Positions 42,233 to 51,566 of a stretch of DNA of 64,000 bases are shown here, piece by piece. Positions within the stretch are counted from its first letter, which is position 1; each line of letters opens with the position of its first letter. The notes below the pieces were generated by a model that ran no database searches, had not been told where the DNA came from, and saw only the letters and a program-made list of their open reading frames with translations. This stretch comes from Polaromonas sp. (lineage in GTDB: Bacteria; Pseudomonadota; Gammaproteobacteria; Burkholderiales; Burkholderiaceae_C): assembly GCF_029945925.1 (NCBI RefSeq), contig NZ_JAQSDN010000048.1:1-64000 (forward strand), given 5' to 3'. Both the position numbers and the translations under genes were made by a program.

Positions 42233-42961
42233 TCAACCAGCCGGCGCGTGGGTCACAGCTTCATCGCGCGCGATACGCCCGTCGATCAGCTCGACCAGCC
42301 GGTCGCAGCGCGCAGCCAGGCGCGGGTCGTGGGTGACCACGACAAAGGTGGTGCCGAGTTCGACGTGCATACGCCGCAGCTGCACAAAGACCTCGTCGGA
42401 CGAGGCGGTGTCCAGGTTGCCGGTCGGTTCGTCGGCCAGCACCAGCGCCGGCTCCATCACAAGCGCGCGGGCAATCGCCACGCGCTGCTGCATGCCGCCC
42501 GACAGTTCGGCCGGCCGCTTGTCCATCGCGTTGGCCAGGCCCACCGAGGCCAGCAGCGCGCGGGCGTGCTCGCGTTGCTTGACACTGACATGGCCGCCGC
42601 GCATCAGCGCGGGCAGCGTGACGTTTTCCAGCGCCGTGAAGGCCGGCAGCAGGTGATGGAACTGGAACACAAAGCCCAAGGTGCTGCGCCGCAGCAGGGT
42701 CAGGGCCGCATCGTCCAGGCCATACACCTCCTGGCCCTGCAGCCGGTAGCTGCCGGCCGTCATGCCTTCGAGCAGGCCGACGATGTTGAGCAGCGTGCTT
42801 TTGCCGGAGCCGGAGGGGCCGATCAGTGCAATGAATTCGCCGCGTTGCACCTGCAGCGACACGCCGTGCAACACCTCGGCCTCACTGGGCAGGCCCAGGT
42901 TGTAACTCTTGCGAACCTCGCCCATGTCGATCAGCGCGCGGGAATTGTCGGCGGCCGTCAT
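42233..42961 (-). CDS. ABC transporter ATP-binding protein (LolD/MacB type)
   Basis: 242-aa ATPase: Walker A GPSGSGKSTLLNIVGLLEG, signature LSGGMQQRVAIARALVMEPA, Walker B ALVLADEPTGNLD and a switch His (VVVTHDPRLAARCDR). The subclass (NLDTASS, HHLLPAFTALENVTLP) is that of the MacB/LolD/DevA exporters. It is the last gene of an adaptor-permease-ATPase operon; its ATG is 4 bp after the permease stop. A 26-codon N-terminal extension is rejected. Confidence 0.93.
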   Translation of the reverse strand: MTAADNSRALIDMGEVRKSYNLGLPSEAEVLHGVSLQVQRGEFIALIGPSGSGKSTLLNIVGLLEGMTAGSYRLQGQEVYGLDDAALTLLRRSTLGFVFQFHHLLPAFTALENVTLPALMRGGHVSVKQREHARALLASVGLANAMDKRPAELSGGMQQRVAIARALVMEPALVLADEPTGNLDTASSDEVFVQLRRMHVELGTTFVVVTHDPRLAARCDRLVELIDGRIARDEAVTHAPAG

Positions 42962-42965
42962 GGGG

Positions 42966-44192
42966 TCACATCCGTATCGCCTGCGCCGGGTCCAGCGCCG
43001 CAGCGCGGCGCGCCGGTGCCACCGCGGCCAGCACCCCACACACGGTGGCGATCAGCGCCACCTGCAGGGCCGTGGCCAGCGGCAGGCCGATGACAAACAG
43101 CGGCAGCCCGTCGGAGCCGCGCACGAATTTCGTGAACAGCCAGATCATCAGCACGGCCAGCGCAATGCCAAGCGCCGAGCCGAGCGCGCCCACCACCGCG
43201 CCCTGCACCAGGAAAAGCCGCAGGATCTGACCGCGCGTGGCGCCCATGGCGCGCAGGATGCCGATCTCGCGGCGCTTTTGCACGACAGACACCACCAGCA
43301 CGCTGGCAATGCCCAGCACCACCACCACCAAGACCACCCCGCGTATCAGCGCGGTGCTGACCGACTGGGCGTTGAGGGCCGACACCAGCTGCGCGTTGCT
43401 CTCCTGCCAGCTTTCGACCTTGTAGGGAAACTGCCGGCGCAGCTCACCGGCCAGGTCCTGGGCCGACCAGACGTCTTTCACGGTCAGGTCCAGGCTGGTG
43501 GCGCCGCCGGGCAGGCCTAGCAGGTTTTGTGCCGCGCGTAGCGGCACGATGACGGTGCGACGGTTCAGGTCCTTGATACCCAAGTCCACCAGCGCGGTGA
43601 CACGCACCGAGTCGCTGACCAGGCCGGTCTGCACGGTCAGGCGGTCACCGGCGCGCACGCCCAGGTCGGCGGCCAGTTCACGGCCCACGATGGCCTCGCC
43701 CGGCGCCAGCCGCGCGCTGCCGCTGATCACCTTGCTGCGCAGCCCGACGACGCGGTCGTAGCGGTCCAGGTCCACACCCATCAGCGCAATCGCCTGGGTG
43801 GCCTCGCCGCGCAAGGCCAGGCCGGCGCCCGACACCATGGGGGACACGCCGGCAATGGCCGGCATGGCTTCAAGCAGCGGCACCAAAGCCTGCCAGTTGG
43901 CGACCGAGCGCAGGCGCTGTGCGCGCGGCTGGGTGTCGGTCAGTGTGATGGTGCCAGGCGCGGCCGGCCAGGCGGTCGTGACCACATCGTCCGGCGCATG
44001 CACGCTGATGTGCGCCTGCGCGCCCAGGGTCTTGGTCAAGGTGCTTCCCTGCAGGCCGCTGATCAGCGCCGAAATGTAGGCAATGACCGCCACACCGGCG
44101 GCCACGCCGACGATGATGAGCACGGTCTGCATGCGGCCCTCGCGCAGGAAACGCAGCGCCACGCGCCATTCAAAACCGAGCCCGGGGATCAT
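42966..44192 (-). CDS. ABC transporter permease (FtsX/MacB_PCD type)
   Basis: 408-aa inner-membrane permease. A first membrane helix (MQTVLIIVGVAAGVAVIAYI) precedes a periplasmic MacB-like domain of about 200 residues, then three C-terminal helices with the FtsX motif VVVLGIASVLVVSVVQKRRE and GILRAMGATRGQILRLFLVQ. Together with the adaptor and ATPase it should form a DevBCA/MacAB-like efflux or lipoprotein-release pump that moves a substrate from the membrane or periplasm outward. Substrate unknown. Confidence 0.9.
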   Translation of the reverse strand: MIPGLGFEWRVALRFLREGRMQTVLIIVGVAAGVAVIAYISALISGLQGSTLTKTLGAQAHISVHAPDDVVTTAWPAAPGTITLTDTQPRAQRLRSVANWQALVPLLEAMPAIAGVSPMVSGAGLALRGEATQAIALMGVDLDRYDRVVGLRSKVISGSARLAPGEAIVGRELAADLGVRAGDRLTVQTGLVSDSVRVTALVDLGIKDLNRRTVIVPLRAAQNLLGLPGGATSLDLTVKDVWSAQDLAGELRRQFPYKVESWQESNAQLVSALNAQSVSTALIRGVVLVVVVLGIASVLVVSVVQKRREIGILRAMGATRGQILRLFLVQGAVVGALGSALGIALAVLMIWLFTKFVRGSDGLPLFVIGLPLATALQVALIATVCGVLAAVAPARRAAALDPAQAIRM

Positions 44193-44198
44193 GCCGCT

Positions 44199-45503
44199 TC
44201 AGCGCCCGATGGCGTTGCTCATGGCCGAGCCCGCTTCGGACGCGGCCGCAGCTTTGGCGACCGGCTGCCCCGGCGCCCAGGCCACGGCGCGCGCGCGAAT
44301 CCGGGCGCCGGCCGGGACGCTGCTGCCCAGCAGCACGGCGTCCCCTTCAGCCAGGCCCTCGAGCACTTCGGCCGCGTCCAGCGTGCGCAAGCCCAGGCGC
44401 AGCGGGCGCTCCTGCGCGCGACCCGCGTCGGCGACCAGCACCGTCGCCGTGGCGGGTGACGGCTGGCCGCGCAAAGCGCTCAGCGGCAGCACCAGGGCGC
44501 GTTCGCGCCGGCCGGTTTCAACCTCGACCGACAGCGTCATGTCTTCCCGCAAAAAGGCCGGCGCCTGCTGCTCGAGCGCAAACTTGACTTCGATCGCGCC
44601 GCGCTGGGCATCGACGGCAGGGGCAATCGACAACACGCGGGCGGCAAAACGCTGGTCGGCAAAAGCATCAGCCACCACGGCCGCCTTCTGCCCCGGCTGC
44701 AACTGGTCGAGGAAACGCTCGTCCACCTGCGCCGTGAGTTGTGTGGGGCCGGCCAGCGCCAGGCTCATCAGGGCCTTGCCGGGCTGCACGATCTGCCCCG
44801 GCTCGACATCGCGTGTCAACACGCGTGCATCGGTCGGTGCCAGCACGGCCGCCTGCGCCAGGCGGGCGCGCGCCGCCGCCGTGGCGGCGCTGGCCAGGGC
44901 CAACTGCGCCTGGGCCTGGGCCACGTCGGTACCGGCATCGGCGTTGGCCTGGGTCTGTGCGCGGGCGCCGGCCTGCTGCGCCCGGGCCACTTCGACGGCA
45001 CGCCGGACTTCATCGAGCCGCGCTTCGCTGAGAAAACCTTGCTTCACGAGTTGCTGGGTGCGTGCCAGCTCGGCCTCGGCCGCCTTCAGCGTCGAGTCGG
45101 CCTGCGCAAGGCCGGCCTGCGCGGACGTGCGGCCGGTGCTGCGCAAGCCTGCCAGCCGCGCCTGGGCCTGGCGCTCGGAAGCCAGCGCCTGCGTCACGGC
45201 GGCGCGCAGCTCCTCGGTCTCCAGCTGGACCAGCACGTCGCCCCGGCGCACCTGCGCACCTTCGGCCACCCGCACCTGCGCGACGCGCCCGGTCACGGTG
45301 CTGCCCACGTCCACGCGCGACAGGGTCGCCACGCGGGCAGAAAACTGCAGGGTCCGCAGCAGCGGCGCATAACGCAATTCCAGCACATCGACCCGGGGAC
45401 TTTTCTGGACAAACCAGGCCACGCCGGCTGCCACCACAAGCATGGCCACGACCCCCATCCAGATCCAGCCGCGTTTCAGGGAAAGGGTATGGGCCAGGCT
45501 CAT
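44199..45503 (-). CDS. HlyD/MacA-type periplasmic adaptor protein
   Basis: 434-aa membrane-fusion protein: N-terminal membrane anchor (GWIWMGVVAMLVVAAGVAWF), then lipoyl-like half (VGSTVTGRVAQVRVAEGAQV), a long alpha-hairpin rich in Ala/Gln (residues about 110-220), and the barrel-domain half (LAPTDARVLTRDVEPGQIVQ-like segment). It starts at the ATG 8 bp after the ruvB stop; an earlier TTG lies inside ruvB. First gene of the exporter operon. Confidence 0.9.
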   Translation of the reverse strand: MSLAHTLSLKRGWIWMGVVAMLVVAAGVAWFVQKSPRVDVLELRYAPLLRTLQFSARVATLSRVDVGSTVTGRVAQVRVAEGAQVRRGDVLVQLETEELRAAVTQALASERQAQARLAGLRSTGRTSAQAGLAQADSTLKAAEAELARTQQLVKQGFLSEARLDEVRRAVEVARAQQAGARAQTQANADAGTDVAQAQAQLALASAATAAARARLAQAAVLAPTDARVLTRDVEPGQIVQPGKALMSLALAGPTQLTAQVDERFLDQLQPGQKAAVVADAFADQRFAARVLSIAPAVDAQRGAIEVKFALEQQAPAFLREDMTLSVEVETGRRERALVLPLSALRGQPSPATATVLVADAGRAQERPLRLGLRTLDAAEVLEGLAEGDAVLLGSSVPAGARIRARAVAWAPGQPVAKAAAASEAGSAMSNAIGR

Positions 45504-45510
45504 GGAAGGT

Positions 45511-46584
45511 TCAGGTTCCGGGTTCAAACAGGCCTGCGCCGGTGCCGGGCGGTGTCACGCCCAGATGCCGGTAGGCGGCCAGCGTCGCGATGCGGCCGCG
45601 CGGCGTGCGCTGCAGATAACCCTGCTGGATCAGATAGGGCTCGATCACGTCTTCAATCGTGTCGCGCTCCTCGCCGATGCTGGCGGCGATGTTGTCCAGG
45701 CCCACCGGGCCGCCGTCGAATCTGTGAATGACAGCCTCAAGCAGTTTCCTGTCCATCACGTCGAAGCCCTGGGGGTCGACGTCGAGCATGGCCAGCGCCT
45801 TGTTGGCGATGTCCAGCGTGATGTGGCCTGCACCCTTGACCTCGGCATAGTCGCGCACGCGGCGCAGCAGGCGGTTGGCAATGCGCGGTGTGCCGCGCGA
45901 ACGGCGTGCAATTTCAAAACCACCGTCTTCGTCCATGGGCACGTTGAGCAAGCCCGAGCTGCGCCGCACGATGCGGGCCAGCTCTTCGGCGCTGTAGAAC
46001 TCCAGCCGCGCGACGATGCCGAAACGGTCGCGCAGCGGGTTGGTCAGCATGCCAGCGCGGGTGGTGGCGCCCACCAGCGTGAAGGGCTGCAGGTCGAGCT
46101 TGATGGAACGTGCCGCCGGACCTTCACCGATCATGATGTCGATCTGGTAGTCCTCCAGAGCAGGGTACAGAATTTCTTCAACGACCGGGCTCAGGCGGTG
46201 AATCTCGTCGATAAAGAGCACATCGTTTTTTTCGAGGTTGGTCAGCAGCGCGGCCAGGTCTTTCGGCTTTTCCAGCACCGGGCCCGAGGTCTGGCGCAGG
46301 TTCACGCCGAGTTCGTGCGCAATGATGTGACTCAGCGTGGTCTTGCCCAGGCCGGGCGGACCGAACAGCAGCACATGGTCCATGGCTTCGCTGCGTTTTC
46401 TGGCAGCCCCGATAAAAATCTCGAGCTGCTCGCGCACCTTGGACTGGCCCACGTAGTCGTCGAACAGCTTGGGCCGCAAGGCGCGTTCGATCGCTTCCTC
46501 GTTGGGCGAGGCCGGCACGGCCGACATGACGCGTTTGACGGGCGGCACGCCGGACATGTCGAAGTCGTCGGTCTGGATGGTCAT
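45511..46584 (-). CDS. ruvB: Holliday junction helicase RuvB
   Basis: 357-aa AAA+ motor that drives branch migration with RuvA. Motifs: [20 protein letters not shown], Walker [21 protein letters not shown], Walker [40 protein letters not shown] and the C-terminal winged domain ([20 protein letters not shown]). Its start overlaps the ruvA stop by four bases (ATGA), so translation is coupled. RuvC is not in this window. Confidence 0.97.
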   Translation of the reverse strand: MTIQTDDFDMSGVPPVKRVMSAVPASPNEEAIERALRPKLFDDYVGQSKVREQLEIFIGAARKRSEAMDHVLLFGPPGLGKTTLSHIIAHELGVNLRQTSGPVLEKPKDLAALLTNLEKNDVLFIDEIHRLSPVVEEILYPALEDYQIDIMIGEGPAARSIKLDLQPFTLVGATTRAGMLTNPLRDRFGIVARLEFYSAEELARIVRRSSGLLNVPMDEDGGFEIARRSRGTPRIANRLLRRVRDYAEVKGAGHITLDIANKALAMLDVDPQGFDVMDRKLLEAVIHRFDGGPVGLDNIAASIGEERDTIEDVIEPYLIQQGYLQRTPRGRIATLAAYRHLGVTPPGTGAGLFEPGT

Positions 46585-47153
46585 TTAGCGAGGGCCTTCA
46601 AAGCCAGCTTGATGCCGTCACTGACACCAATGTCTTTCGGCAGCGCCTTCAGCGCCAGCGCCGCATCACGGTCGCTGTAACCGAGGGCCACCAGCGCCTG
46701 CAGGATGTCAGACTGCATGTCGTCGGCCACGCTGACGGTGATGCCCATGTCGGCGCCGAGCTTGCCCTTGAGTTCGAGCAGCAGGCGCTCGGCGGTTTTT
46801 TTGCCGATGCCGGGCACCTTGATGATGCGGCCGGCTTCCTGGCTGGTCACGGCCTGGGCCAGTTCGTCGACGCTCAGGCCGCTGAGCACGCTGAGTGCCG
46901 TGCGCGGGCCGACGCCGGAAATCTTGATCAGCTGGCGAAAGGCGGCGCGTTCGCTGGCGCTGCCGAAGCCGTAGAGGATTTGCGCGTCCTCGCGCACCAC
47001 AAAATGGGTCAGCAGCGAAACTTTTTCGCCCAGACCGGGGAGGTTGTAGAAGGTGCTCATGGGCACCAGCACCTCGTAACCCACGCCGTTGCAGTCCACC
47101 AGCAGTTCCGGGGGGTTCTTTTCGGCCAGCAGGCCACTTATTCTTCCGATCAT
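46581..47153 (-). CDS. ruvA: Holliday junction helicase subunit RuvA
   Basis: 190-aa DNA-binding subunit. N-terminal OB fold ([20 protein letters not shown]), two helix-hairpin-helix motifs ([40 protein letters not shown]) and the C-terminal RuvB-contact domain. The ATG at MIGRIS is the standard start; a TTG two codons earlier is rejected. First gene of the ruvAB pair. Confidence 0.97.
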   Translation of the reverse strand: MIGRISGLLAEKNPPELLVDCNGVGYEVLVPMSTFYNLPGLGEKVSLLTHFVVREDAQILYGFGSASERAAFRQLIKISGVGPRTALSVLSGLSVDELAQAVTSQEAGRIIKVPGIGKKTAERLLLELKGKLGADMGITVSVADDMQSDILQALVALGYSDRDAALALKALPKDIGVSDGIKLALKALAK

Positions 47154-47248
47154 GGGCAAATCTTAGCAGTCGGGACCGCGCGCCCGCTGGCTTGAATATC
47201 GGGGGACAATCACCCATCTGTCTGCCTTGCCCCAAGGAAAACACCCTT

Positions 47249-48262
47249 TTGATCCTCCGTCACACTTTCACCCCGCCCAACAACACCCGCATGGGCCACC
47301 TGTGCGGCCCCATGGACTCGCACATCCGCACCGTCGAGGCGGCGCTGCAGGTCACGATTGCGCACCGCTTCGAGCAGTTCAAGATCGACGGGCCCAAGGC
47401 CAAGGCGCAGCAGGCGCTGGAAGTGCTGCAGGCGTTGTATGAAATGGCGCAGCGCCCGATTCCCGAGGAAACCGTGCAGCTGATGCTGGCCGGTGACACC
47501 GCGCTGAGCATCGCCCCCGACGGCGCGATGGCGCTGTCCACCCGCCGCGCCGACCTGCGGGCGCGCACCACCAACCAGGGCGCCTACCTGGAAAACATCG
47601 CCACGCACGACATCACCTTCGGCATCGGCCCGGCCGGCACCGGCAAGACCTACCTGGCTGTGGCCTGCGCGGTGGATGCGCTGGAGCGCAGCGCGGTGCA
47701 GCGCATCGTGCTGACACGCCCGGCGGTCGAGGCCGGTGAGCGCCTGGGTTTTCTGCCCGGCGACCTGAACCAGAAGGTGGACCCTTACCTGCGCCCGCTC
47801 TACGACGCGTTGTACGAGCTGATGGGTTTTGAGCGTGTGCAGAAGGCCTTCGAGCGTCAGCAGATCGAAATCGCGCCGCTGGCCTTCATGCGCGGGCGCA
47901 CGCTGAACCATGCTTTTGTCATCCTCGACGAGGCGCAGAACACCACGCCCGAACAGATGAAGATGTTTTTGACCCGCATCGGCTTTGGCGCCAAGGCGGT
48001 GATCACCGGCGACGTGAGCCAGGTCGATTTGCCGCGCACGCAGCTCAGCGGGCTGATCGACGCCGAACGTGTGCTCAAGCGCGTCAAGGGCATTGCGATC
48101 ACCCGCCTGACCAGCGCCGACGTGGTGCGGCACCCGCTGGTGGCGCGCATCGTGGACGCCTATGACGGCTACAAGGGCAAAACCCCGGGCATTGACGACG
48201 CTATCGATTCGATAGTGCCCGTCGCCCGCCCCACAAGGACAAAGAGCCGAAATGGCTCTTAA
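47249..48262 (+). CDS. ybeZ: PhoH-family ATPase (YbeZ-like)
   Basis: 337-aa NTPase associated with RNA metabolism; in E. coli YbeZ works with YbeY. Walker A GPAGTGKTYLAVACAVDALE, Walker B AFVILDEAQNTTPEQMKMFL, plus RIVLTRPAVEAGERLGFLPG. I choose the TTG start (LILRHTFTPPNN) because relatives begin MILRHTF and AAGGA lies 10 bp upstream; an ATG 14 codons later is the fallback. The gene overlaps ybeY by 11 bp, and its last codons are supplied by a mini-repeat (DDAIDSIVPVARPTRTKSRN). The pair is a conserved operon. Confidence 0.92.
   Translation: MILRHTFTPPNNTRMGHLCGPMDSHIRTVEAALQVTIAHRFEQFKIDGPKAKAQQALEVLQALYEMAQRPIPEETVQLMLAGDTALSIAPDGAMALSTRRADLRARTTNQGAYLENIATHDITFGIGPAGTGKTYLAVACAVDALERSAVQRIVLTRPAVEAGERLGFLPGDLNQKVDPYLRPLYDALYELMGFERVQKAFERQQIEIAPLAFMRGRTLNHAFVILDEAQNTTPEQMKMFLTRIGFGAKAVITGDVSQVDLPRTQLSGLIDAERVLKRVKGIAITRLTSADVVRHPLVARIVDAYDGYKGKTPGIDDAIDSIVPVARPTRTKSRNGS
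48200..48253 (-). repeat. mini-repeat at the phoH/ybeY junction
   Basis: GCTATCGATTCGATAGTGCC end and ACAAAGAGCCGAAAT end. It encodes the final PhoH residues, and the ybeY ATG sits at its right edge, so the overlapping gene junction has been rebuilt around the element. Confidence 0.8.
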
Positions 48263-48707
48263 ACAGCTGAGCCTGTCGCTGCAGTTCGGCGACATCAAGG
48301 ACGCCCGGCGCCACCGTGCCGCCCTGCCGCGCCACAGCGTGGCGCGCTGGATACGCCATGCGCTGGACAGCGATGCCGAGATCACCGTGCGCATCGTCGA
48401 CGCCGAAGAAGGCCAGGCGCTGAACCGCGGCTACCGTCAGAAAGACTACGCCACCAACGTGCTGACTTTCGATTACACACAGGCACCGCTGGTCACGGCC
48501 GATCTGGTGCTGTGTGCGCCGGTGATTGCCAAAGAGGCGCGCGATAACAAGAAAACATTGCAGGCGCACTATGCGCACCTGCTGGTGCACGGCGTGCTGC
48601 ATGCGCAGGGCTGGGACCATGAGACGGGTGATGCTGATGCGCAGGCCATGGAGGCGCGCGAGATTGAAATCCTCGCCGGCCTGGGCGTCAAAAACCCTTA
48701 CCGCTGA
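48252..48707 (+). CDS. ybeY: endoribonuclease YbeY (rRNA maturation factor)
   Basis: 151-aa single-strand-specific metallo-RNase for 16S rRNA 3'-end maturation and ribosome quality control. The zinc motif H-G-V-L-H-x5-H is complete (LLVHGVLHAQGWDHETGDAD), and RQKDYATNVLTFDY is the family strand. Length is normal. It overlaps phoH by 11 bp. Confidence 0.95.
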   Translation: MALKQLSLSLQFGDIKDARRHRAALPRHSVARWIRHALDSDAEITVRIVDAEEGQALNRGYRQKDYATNVLTFDYTQAPLVTADLVLCAPVIAKEARDNKKTLQAHYAHLLVHGVLHAQGWDHETGDADAQAMEAREIEILAGLGVKNPYR

Positions 48708-48718
48708 GTTTTCATATA

Positions 48719-48774
48719 TCAAATTGGCCGTGGGCCCTTATCGGACGGACACCAGAAGCTATTAAATCGATAGC
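48719..48774 (+). repeat. mini-repeat between ybeY and dtd
   Basis: TCAAATTGGCCGTGGGCCCT at one end and GAAGCTATTAAATCGATAGC at the other. The latter supplies the last codons and stop of the convergent dtd gene (LSI then TAA). Confidence 0.75.
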
Positions 48775-49214
48775 GTGTTCATGCGCAAGGGAATCGTCAC
48801 CGGCCCGTCATTGACCAGGTGCACCTGCATGTCTGCCGCAAACTGGCCGGTCTCTACCTGCGGATGCGCCAATCTGGCCTGCATCACGAAGTAGTCGTAG
48901 AGTCGCCGGCCCTCGTCAGGTGCCGCGGCGCCGGTGAAGCTGGGCCGGTTGCCGCCCGACACATCGGCGGCCAGGGTGAACTGGCTCACGACAAGCAGGC
49001 CGCCGGCCACGTCCTGCACGCTGCGGTTCATCTTGCCGGCCTCGTCTGAAAAAATCCGCAGCTTGAGGATTTTTGCCAGCAGCTTGTCGGCCTGGGCATC
49101 GCTGTCGCCGCGCTCGGCGCACAGCAGCACCAGCAAGCCGGCGCTGATCTGGCCAACTACTTCACCGCCCACCACCACACGCGCCTGGCTCACGCGCTGT
49201 ATCACGCTGATCAA
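48762..49214 (-). CDS. dtd: D-aminoacyl-tRNA deacylase
   Basis: 150-aa proofreading enzyme that hydrolyses D-aminoacyl-tRNA. Motifs: [40 protein letters not shown] (SQFTL catalytic) and [13 protein letters not shown] (the GP motif). The start is TTG (MISVIQRV, the standard N-terminus), overlapping the cation-efflux gene stop by four bases. The final codons coincide with a mini-repeat end. Confidence 0.93.
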   Translation of the reverse strand: MISVIQRVSQARVVVGGEVVGQISAGLLVLLCAERGDSDAQADKLLAKILKLRIFSDEAGKMNRSVQDVAGGLLVVSQFTLAADVSGGNRPSFTGAAAPDEGRRLYDYFVMQARLAHPQVETGQFAADMQVHLVNDGPVTIPLRMNTLSI

Positions 49215-50125
49215 ATCAGGTCCTTTTTGTCGTCAAAGTGCGCTTCCACGTCCGAAGGCAACAGTTCGATGGTGGCGCGCAGGCCCGGCACGGCGCTCAT
49301 CAGCGCCTGCTCGACACTGGCGCGAACCGCAGCTGCGCGCCCGAGTGACCAGCTGGCCGGCATGTGCATGTGCATGTCCACAAAACGGCGCTGGCCCGAG
49401 CGGCGCGTGCTGATGTGATCAAAGCGGATGGTGTGGTGCTGGAACTCCTCCAGGGTCTCGTGAATGTCGGCCAGCACCTCGGGCTCCACCGCCTCGTCCA
49501 TCAGGCCCTGCGACGAGCGCCACATCAAATGGCCACCTTCCCACAGAATGTTCAGTGCCACCCCGATCGCCACCAGCGCATCGAGCCACAACCAGCCCGT
49601 CAGCGCAACGGCAACAATGCCCACCACCACGCCCGCCGAAGTCCAGACGTCGGTGACCAGGTGCCTGGCATCGGCTTCGAGCGCGATCGAGCGGTGCGCT
49701 CTTGCGGAGCGGAACATGATCCAGGCCAGCAGGCCGTTGAGACCCGAGCTGGCCACGGACAGCGCCAGACCCCAACCCACCTGCTGCAGGGGCCGCGGAT
49801 CAAAAATCCGGTGACCGGCCGCCCAGATGATGGCCAGTGCCGCGGCAATGATCAGCACCCCCTCAAACCCGGAGGAGAAATACTCGGCCTTGTGGTGACC
49901 GTAGGGATGCTCGTCGTCGGCAGGCCGCTGCGCAATCGTGACCATGGTCAGCCCGAAGATCGCGCTGGCCAGGTTGACGAAGGACTCCATGGCGTCGGCC
50001 AGCAATCCCACCGAGTCGGTGATGTACCAGGCCCCGGTTTTCAGCACGATGGTGACAAGCGCAACCACCACCGAAGCCATCAGCAGGCGTTGCGGAGTCA
50101 GGGATTGCAGTGTTGGCAGCTTCAT
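49211..50125 (-). CDS. cation diffusion facilitator (CDF) transporter
   Basis: 304-aa inner-membrane antiporter exporting divalent metal (Zn, Fe, Co or Mn) against protons. Six helices: [20 protein letters not shown] with metal-site Asp in [18 protein letters not shown] (D...D pattern), then [20 protein letters not shown] with the second HxxxD. A cytoplasmic C-terminal metal-sensing domain ([20 protein letters not shown]) follows. The frame extends far upstream across tyrS, but the real start is the ATG (MKLPTLQSL). Coupled to dtd downstream. Confidence 0.92.
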   Translation of the reverse strand: MKLPTLQSLTPQRLLMASVVVALVTIVLKTGAWYITDSVGLLADAMESFVNLASAIFGLTMVTIAQRPADDEHPYGHHKAEYFSSGFEGVLIIAAALAIIWAAGHRIFDPRPLQQVGWGLALSVASSGLNGLLAWIMFRSARAHRSIALEADARHLVTDVWTSAGVVVGIVAVALTGWLWLDALVAIGVALNILWEGGHLMWRSSQGLMDEAVEPEVLADIHETLEEFQHHTIRFDHISTRRSGQRRFVDMHMHMPASWSLGRAAAVRASVEQALMSAVPGLRATIELLPSDVEAHFDDKKDLI

Positions 50126-50139
50126 GGCCAGCCAACAAT

Positions 50140-51372
50140 TCAGGAAAGCGTCACACGCGCAAACTTGCGTTTGCCCACCTGCACGACGTAGATCCCGGCA
50201 TCCAGCTTGAGCGCCTTGTCGCTGACCACGCTGGAGTCCACGCGCACACCGCCACCCTCGATCAACCGGTTGCCTTCGCCGGTGGAGGCGGCCAGCCCCG
50301 CCATCTTGAGCAGCGCGGCCATGCCCAGCGGCGCCCCGCTCAGGGCGATTTCGGGAATCTCGTCGGGCACGCCGCCCTTGCTGCGGTTGATGAAGTCCTG
50401 CTCGGCGGCGTCTGCCGCGGCGGCAGAATGGAAACGGGCCGTGATCTCCTTGGCCAGCGCCACCTTGGCGTCTTTCGGGTTGCGCCCGCCCTCGACCTCC
50501 TTCTTCAGCGCGGCAATCTCGGCCTCGGTCCTGAAGCTCAGCAGGGTGAACCACTTCCACATCAGCACGTCGGAGATCGACAGCACCTTGGCAAACATGG
50601 TGTTGGCGTCTTCGGAAATGCCGATGTAGTTGTTCTTGCTCTTGGACATCTTCTCCACGCCGTCCAGCCCCTCGAGCAGCGGCATGGTCAAAATGCACTG
50701 CGGCTCCTGGCCGTATTCGACCTGCAGGTGGCGGCCCATCAGCAGGTTGAACTTCTGGTCGGTGCCGCCCAGCTCCAGGTCGGACTTGAGGGCCACCGAG
50801 TCGTAGCCCTGCATCAGCGGGTAGAGGAACTCATGCACGCTGATCGGCGTGCCGGCCTTGAAACGGTCATGGAAGTCGTTGCGCTCCATCATGCGCGCCA
50901 CCGTGTATCTGGCGGCCAGCTCGATCATGCCGCGCGCGCCCAGCGGGTCGCTCCACTCGCTGTTGTAGCGGATCTCGGTGCGGGCCGGGTCCAGCACCAG
51001 GGAAGCCTGGCGGTAGTAGGTGTCGGCGTTGGCCTTGATCTGCTCCGGGGTGAGCGGAGGACGCGTGTTGTTGCGGCCCGACGGATCGCCGATCAGGCTG
51101 GTGAAGTCGCCAATGAGAAAGATGACGGTGTGACCCAGATCCTGAAGCTGACGCATTTTGTTCAGCACCACGGTATGTCCGACATGAATGTCAGGCGCGG
51201 TCGGGTCCAGCCCCAATTTGATGCGCAGCGGAACGCCGGTAGCCTCTGACCGCGCGAGTTTTTTCAGCCATTCATCCTGGGGAATCAGTTCTTCACAGCC
51301 CCGCAGGGACACGGCCAAGGCCTCCCTGGCACGGTCCGTCACGGGAAAGTTTGTAACAAGCTCTTGATTCAT
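50140..51372 (-). CDS. tyrS: tyrosyl-tRNA synthetase
   Basis: 410-aa class I aminoacyl-tRNA synthetase. The HIGH-like motif is DPTAPDIHVGHTVVLNKMRQ, the KMSKS motif is exact (VEKMSKSKNNYIGIS), and a C-terminal S4 RNA-binding domain (LIEGGGVRVDSSVVSDKALK) ends the protein. This is the TyrZ-like form of some bacteria. It is divergent from the M23 peptidase gene, 194 bp away. Confidence 0.96.
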   Translation of the reverse strand: MNQELVTNFPVTDRAREALAVSLRGCEELIPQDEWLKKLARSEATGVPLRIKLGLDPTAPDIHVGHTVVLNKMRQLQDLGHTVIFLIGDFTSLIGDPSGRNNTRPPLTPEQIKANADTYYRQASLVLDPARTEIRYNSEWSDPLGARGMIELAARYTVARMMERNDFHDRFKAGTPISVHEFLYPLMQGYDSVALKSDLELGGTDQKFNLLMGRHLQVEYGQEPQCILTMPLLEGLDGVEKMSKSKNNYIGISEDANTMFAKVLSISDVLMWKWFTLLSFRTEAEIAALKKEVEGGRNPKDAKVALAKEITARFHSAAAADAAEQDFINRSKGGVPDEIPEIALSGAPLGMAALLKMAGLAASTGEGNRLIEGGGVRVDSSVVSDKALKLDAGIYVVQVGKRKFARVTLS

Positions 51373-51408
51373 AAGGGTTTTTCACAGATCGGGCAGTTGT
51401 CTGACAGA

Positions 51409-51414
51409 TATAAT
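51409..51414 (+). promoter_or_regulatory. candidate -10 element (TATAAT) before the M23 gene
   Basis: A consensus TATAAT in the tyrS / M23 spacer, oriented toward the peptidase gene about 150 bp upstream of it. No strong -35 at the right distance was found, so this is only a candidate. Confidence 0.35.
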
Positions 51415-51566
51415 CACGTTTCTGCCGTTGCGGGGCCCCGAAGCAGGTTGGCCCGCAAATTGCAAACCGATTCTAAGTTGTTGCACCGTCCGCCTTTTGC
51501 AGGGGAGTGCACAACACCATCATCAGTCGCTATCAGGCCGCTTCTGCAGCCTGAAGCCTACAAAGG

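Noticed and set aside
50126-50698. N-terminal extension of the cation-efflux protein to nearly 500 residues
   Set aside because: The extra residues are an out-of-frame reading of tyrS; the family start MKLPTLQSL is well supported.
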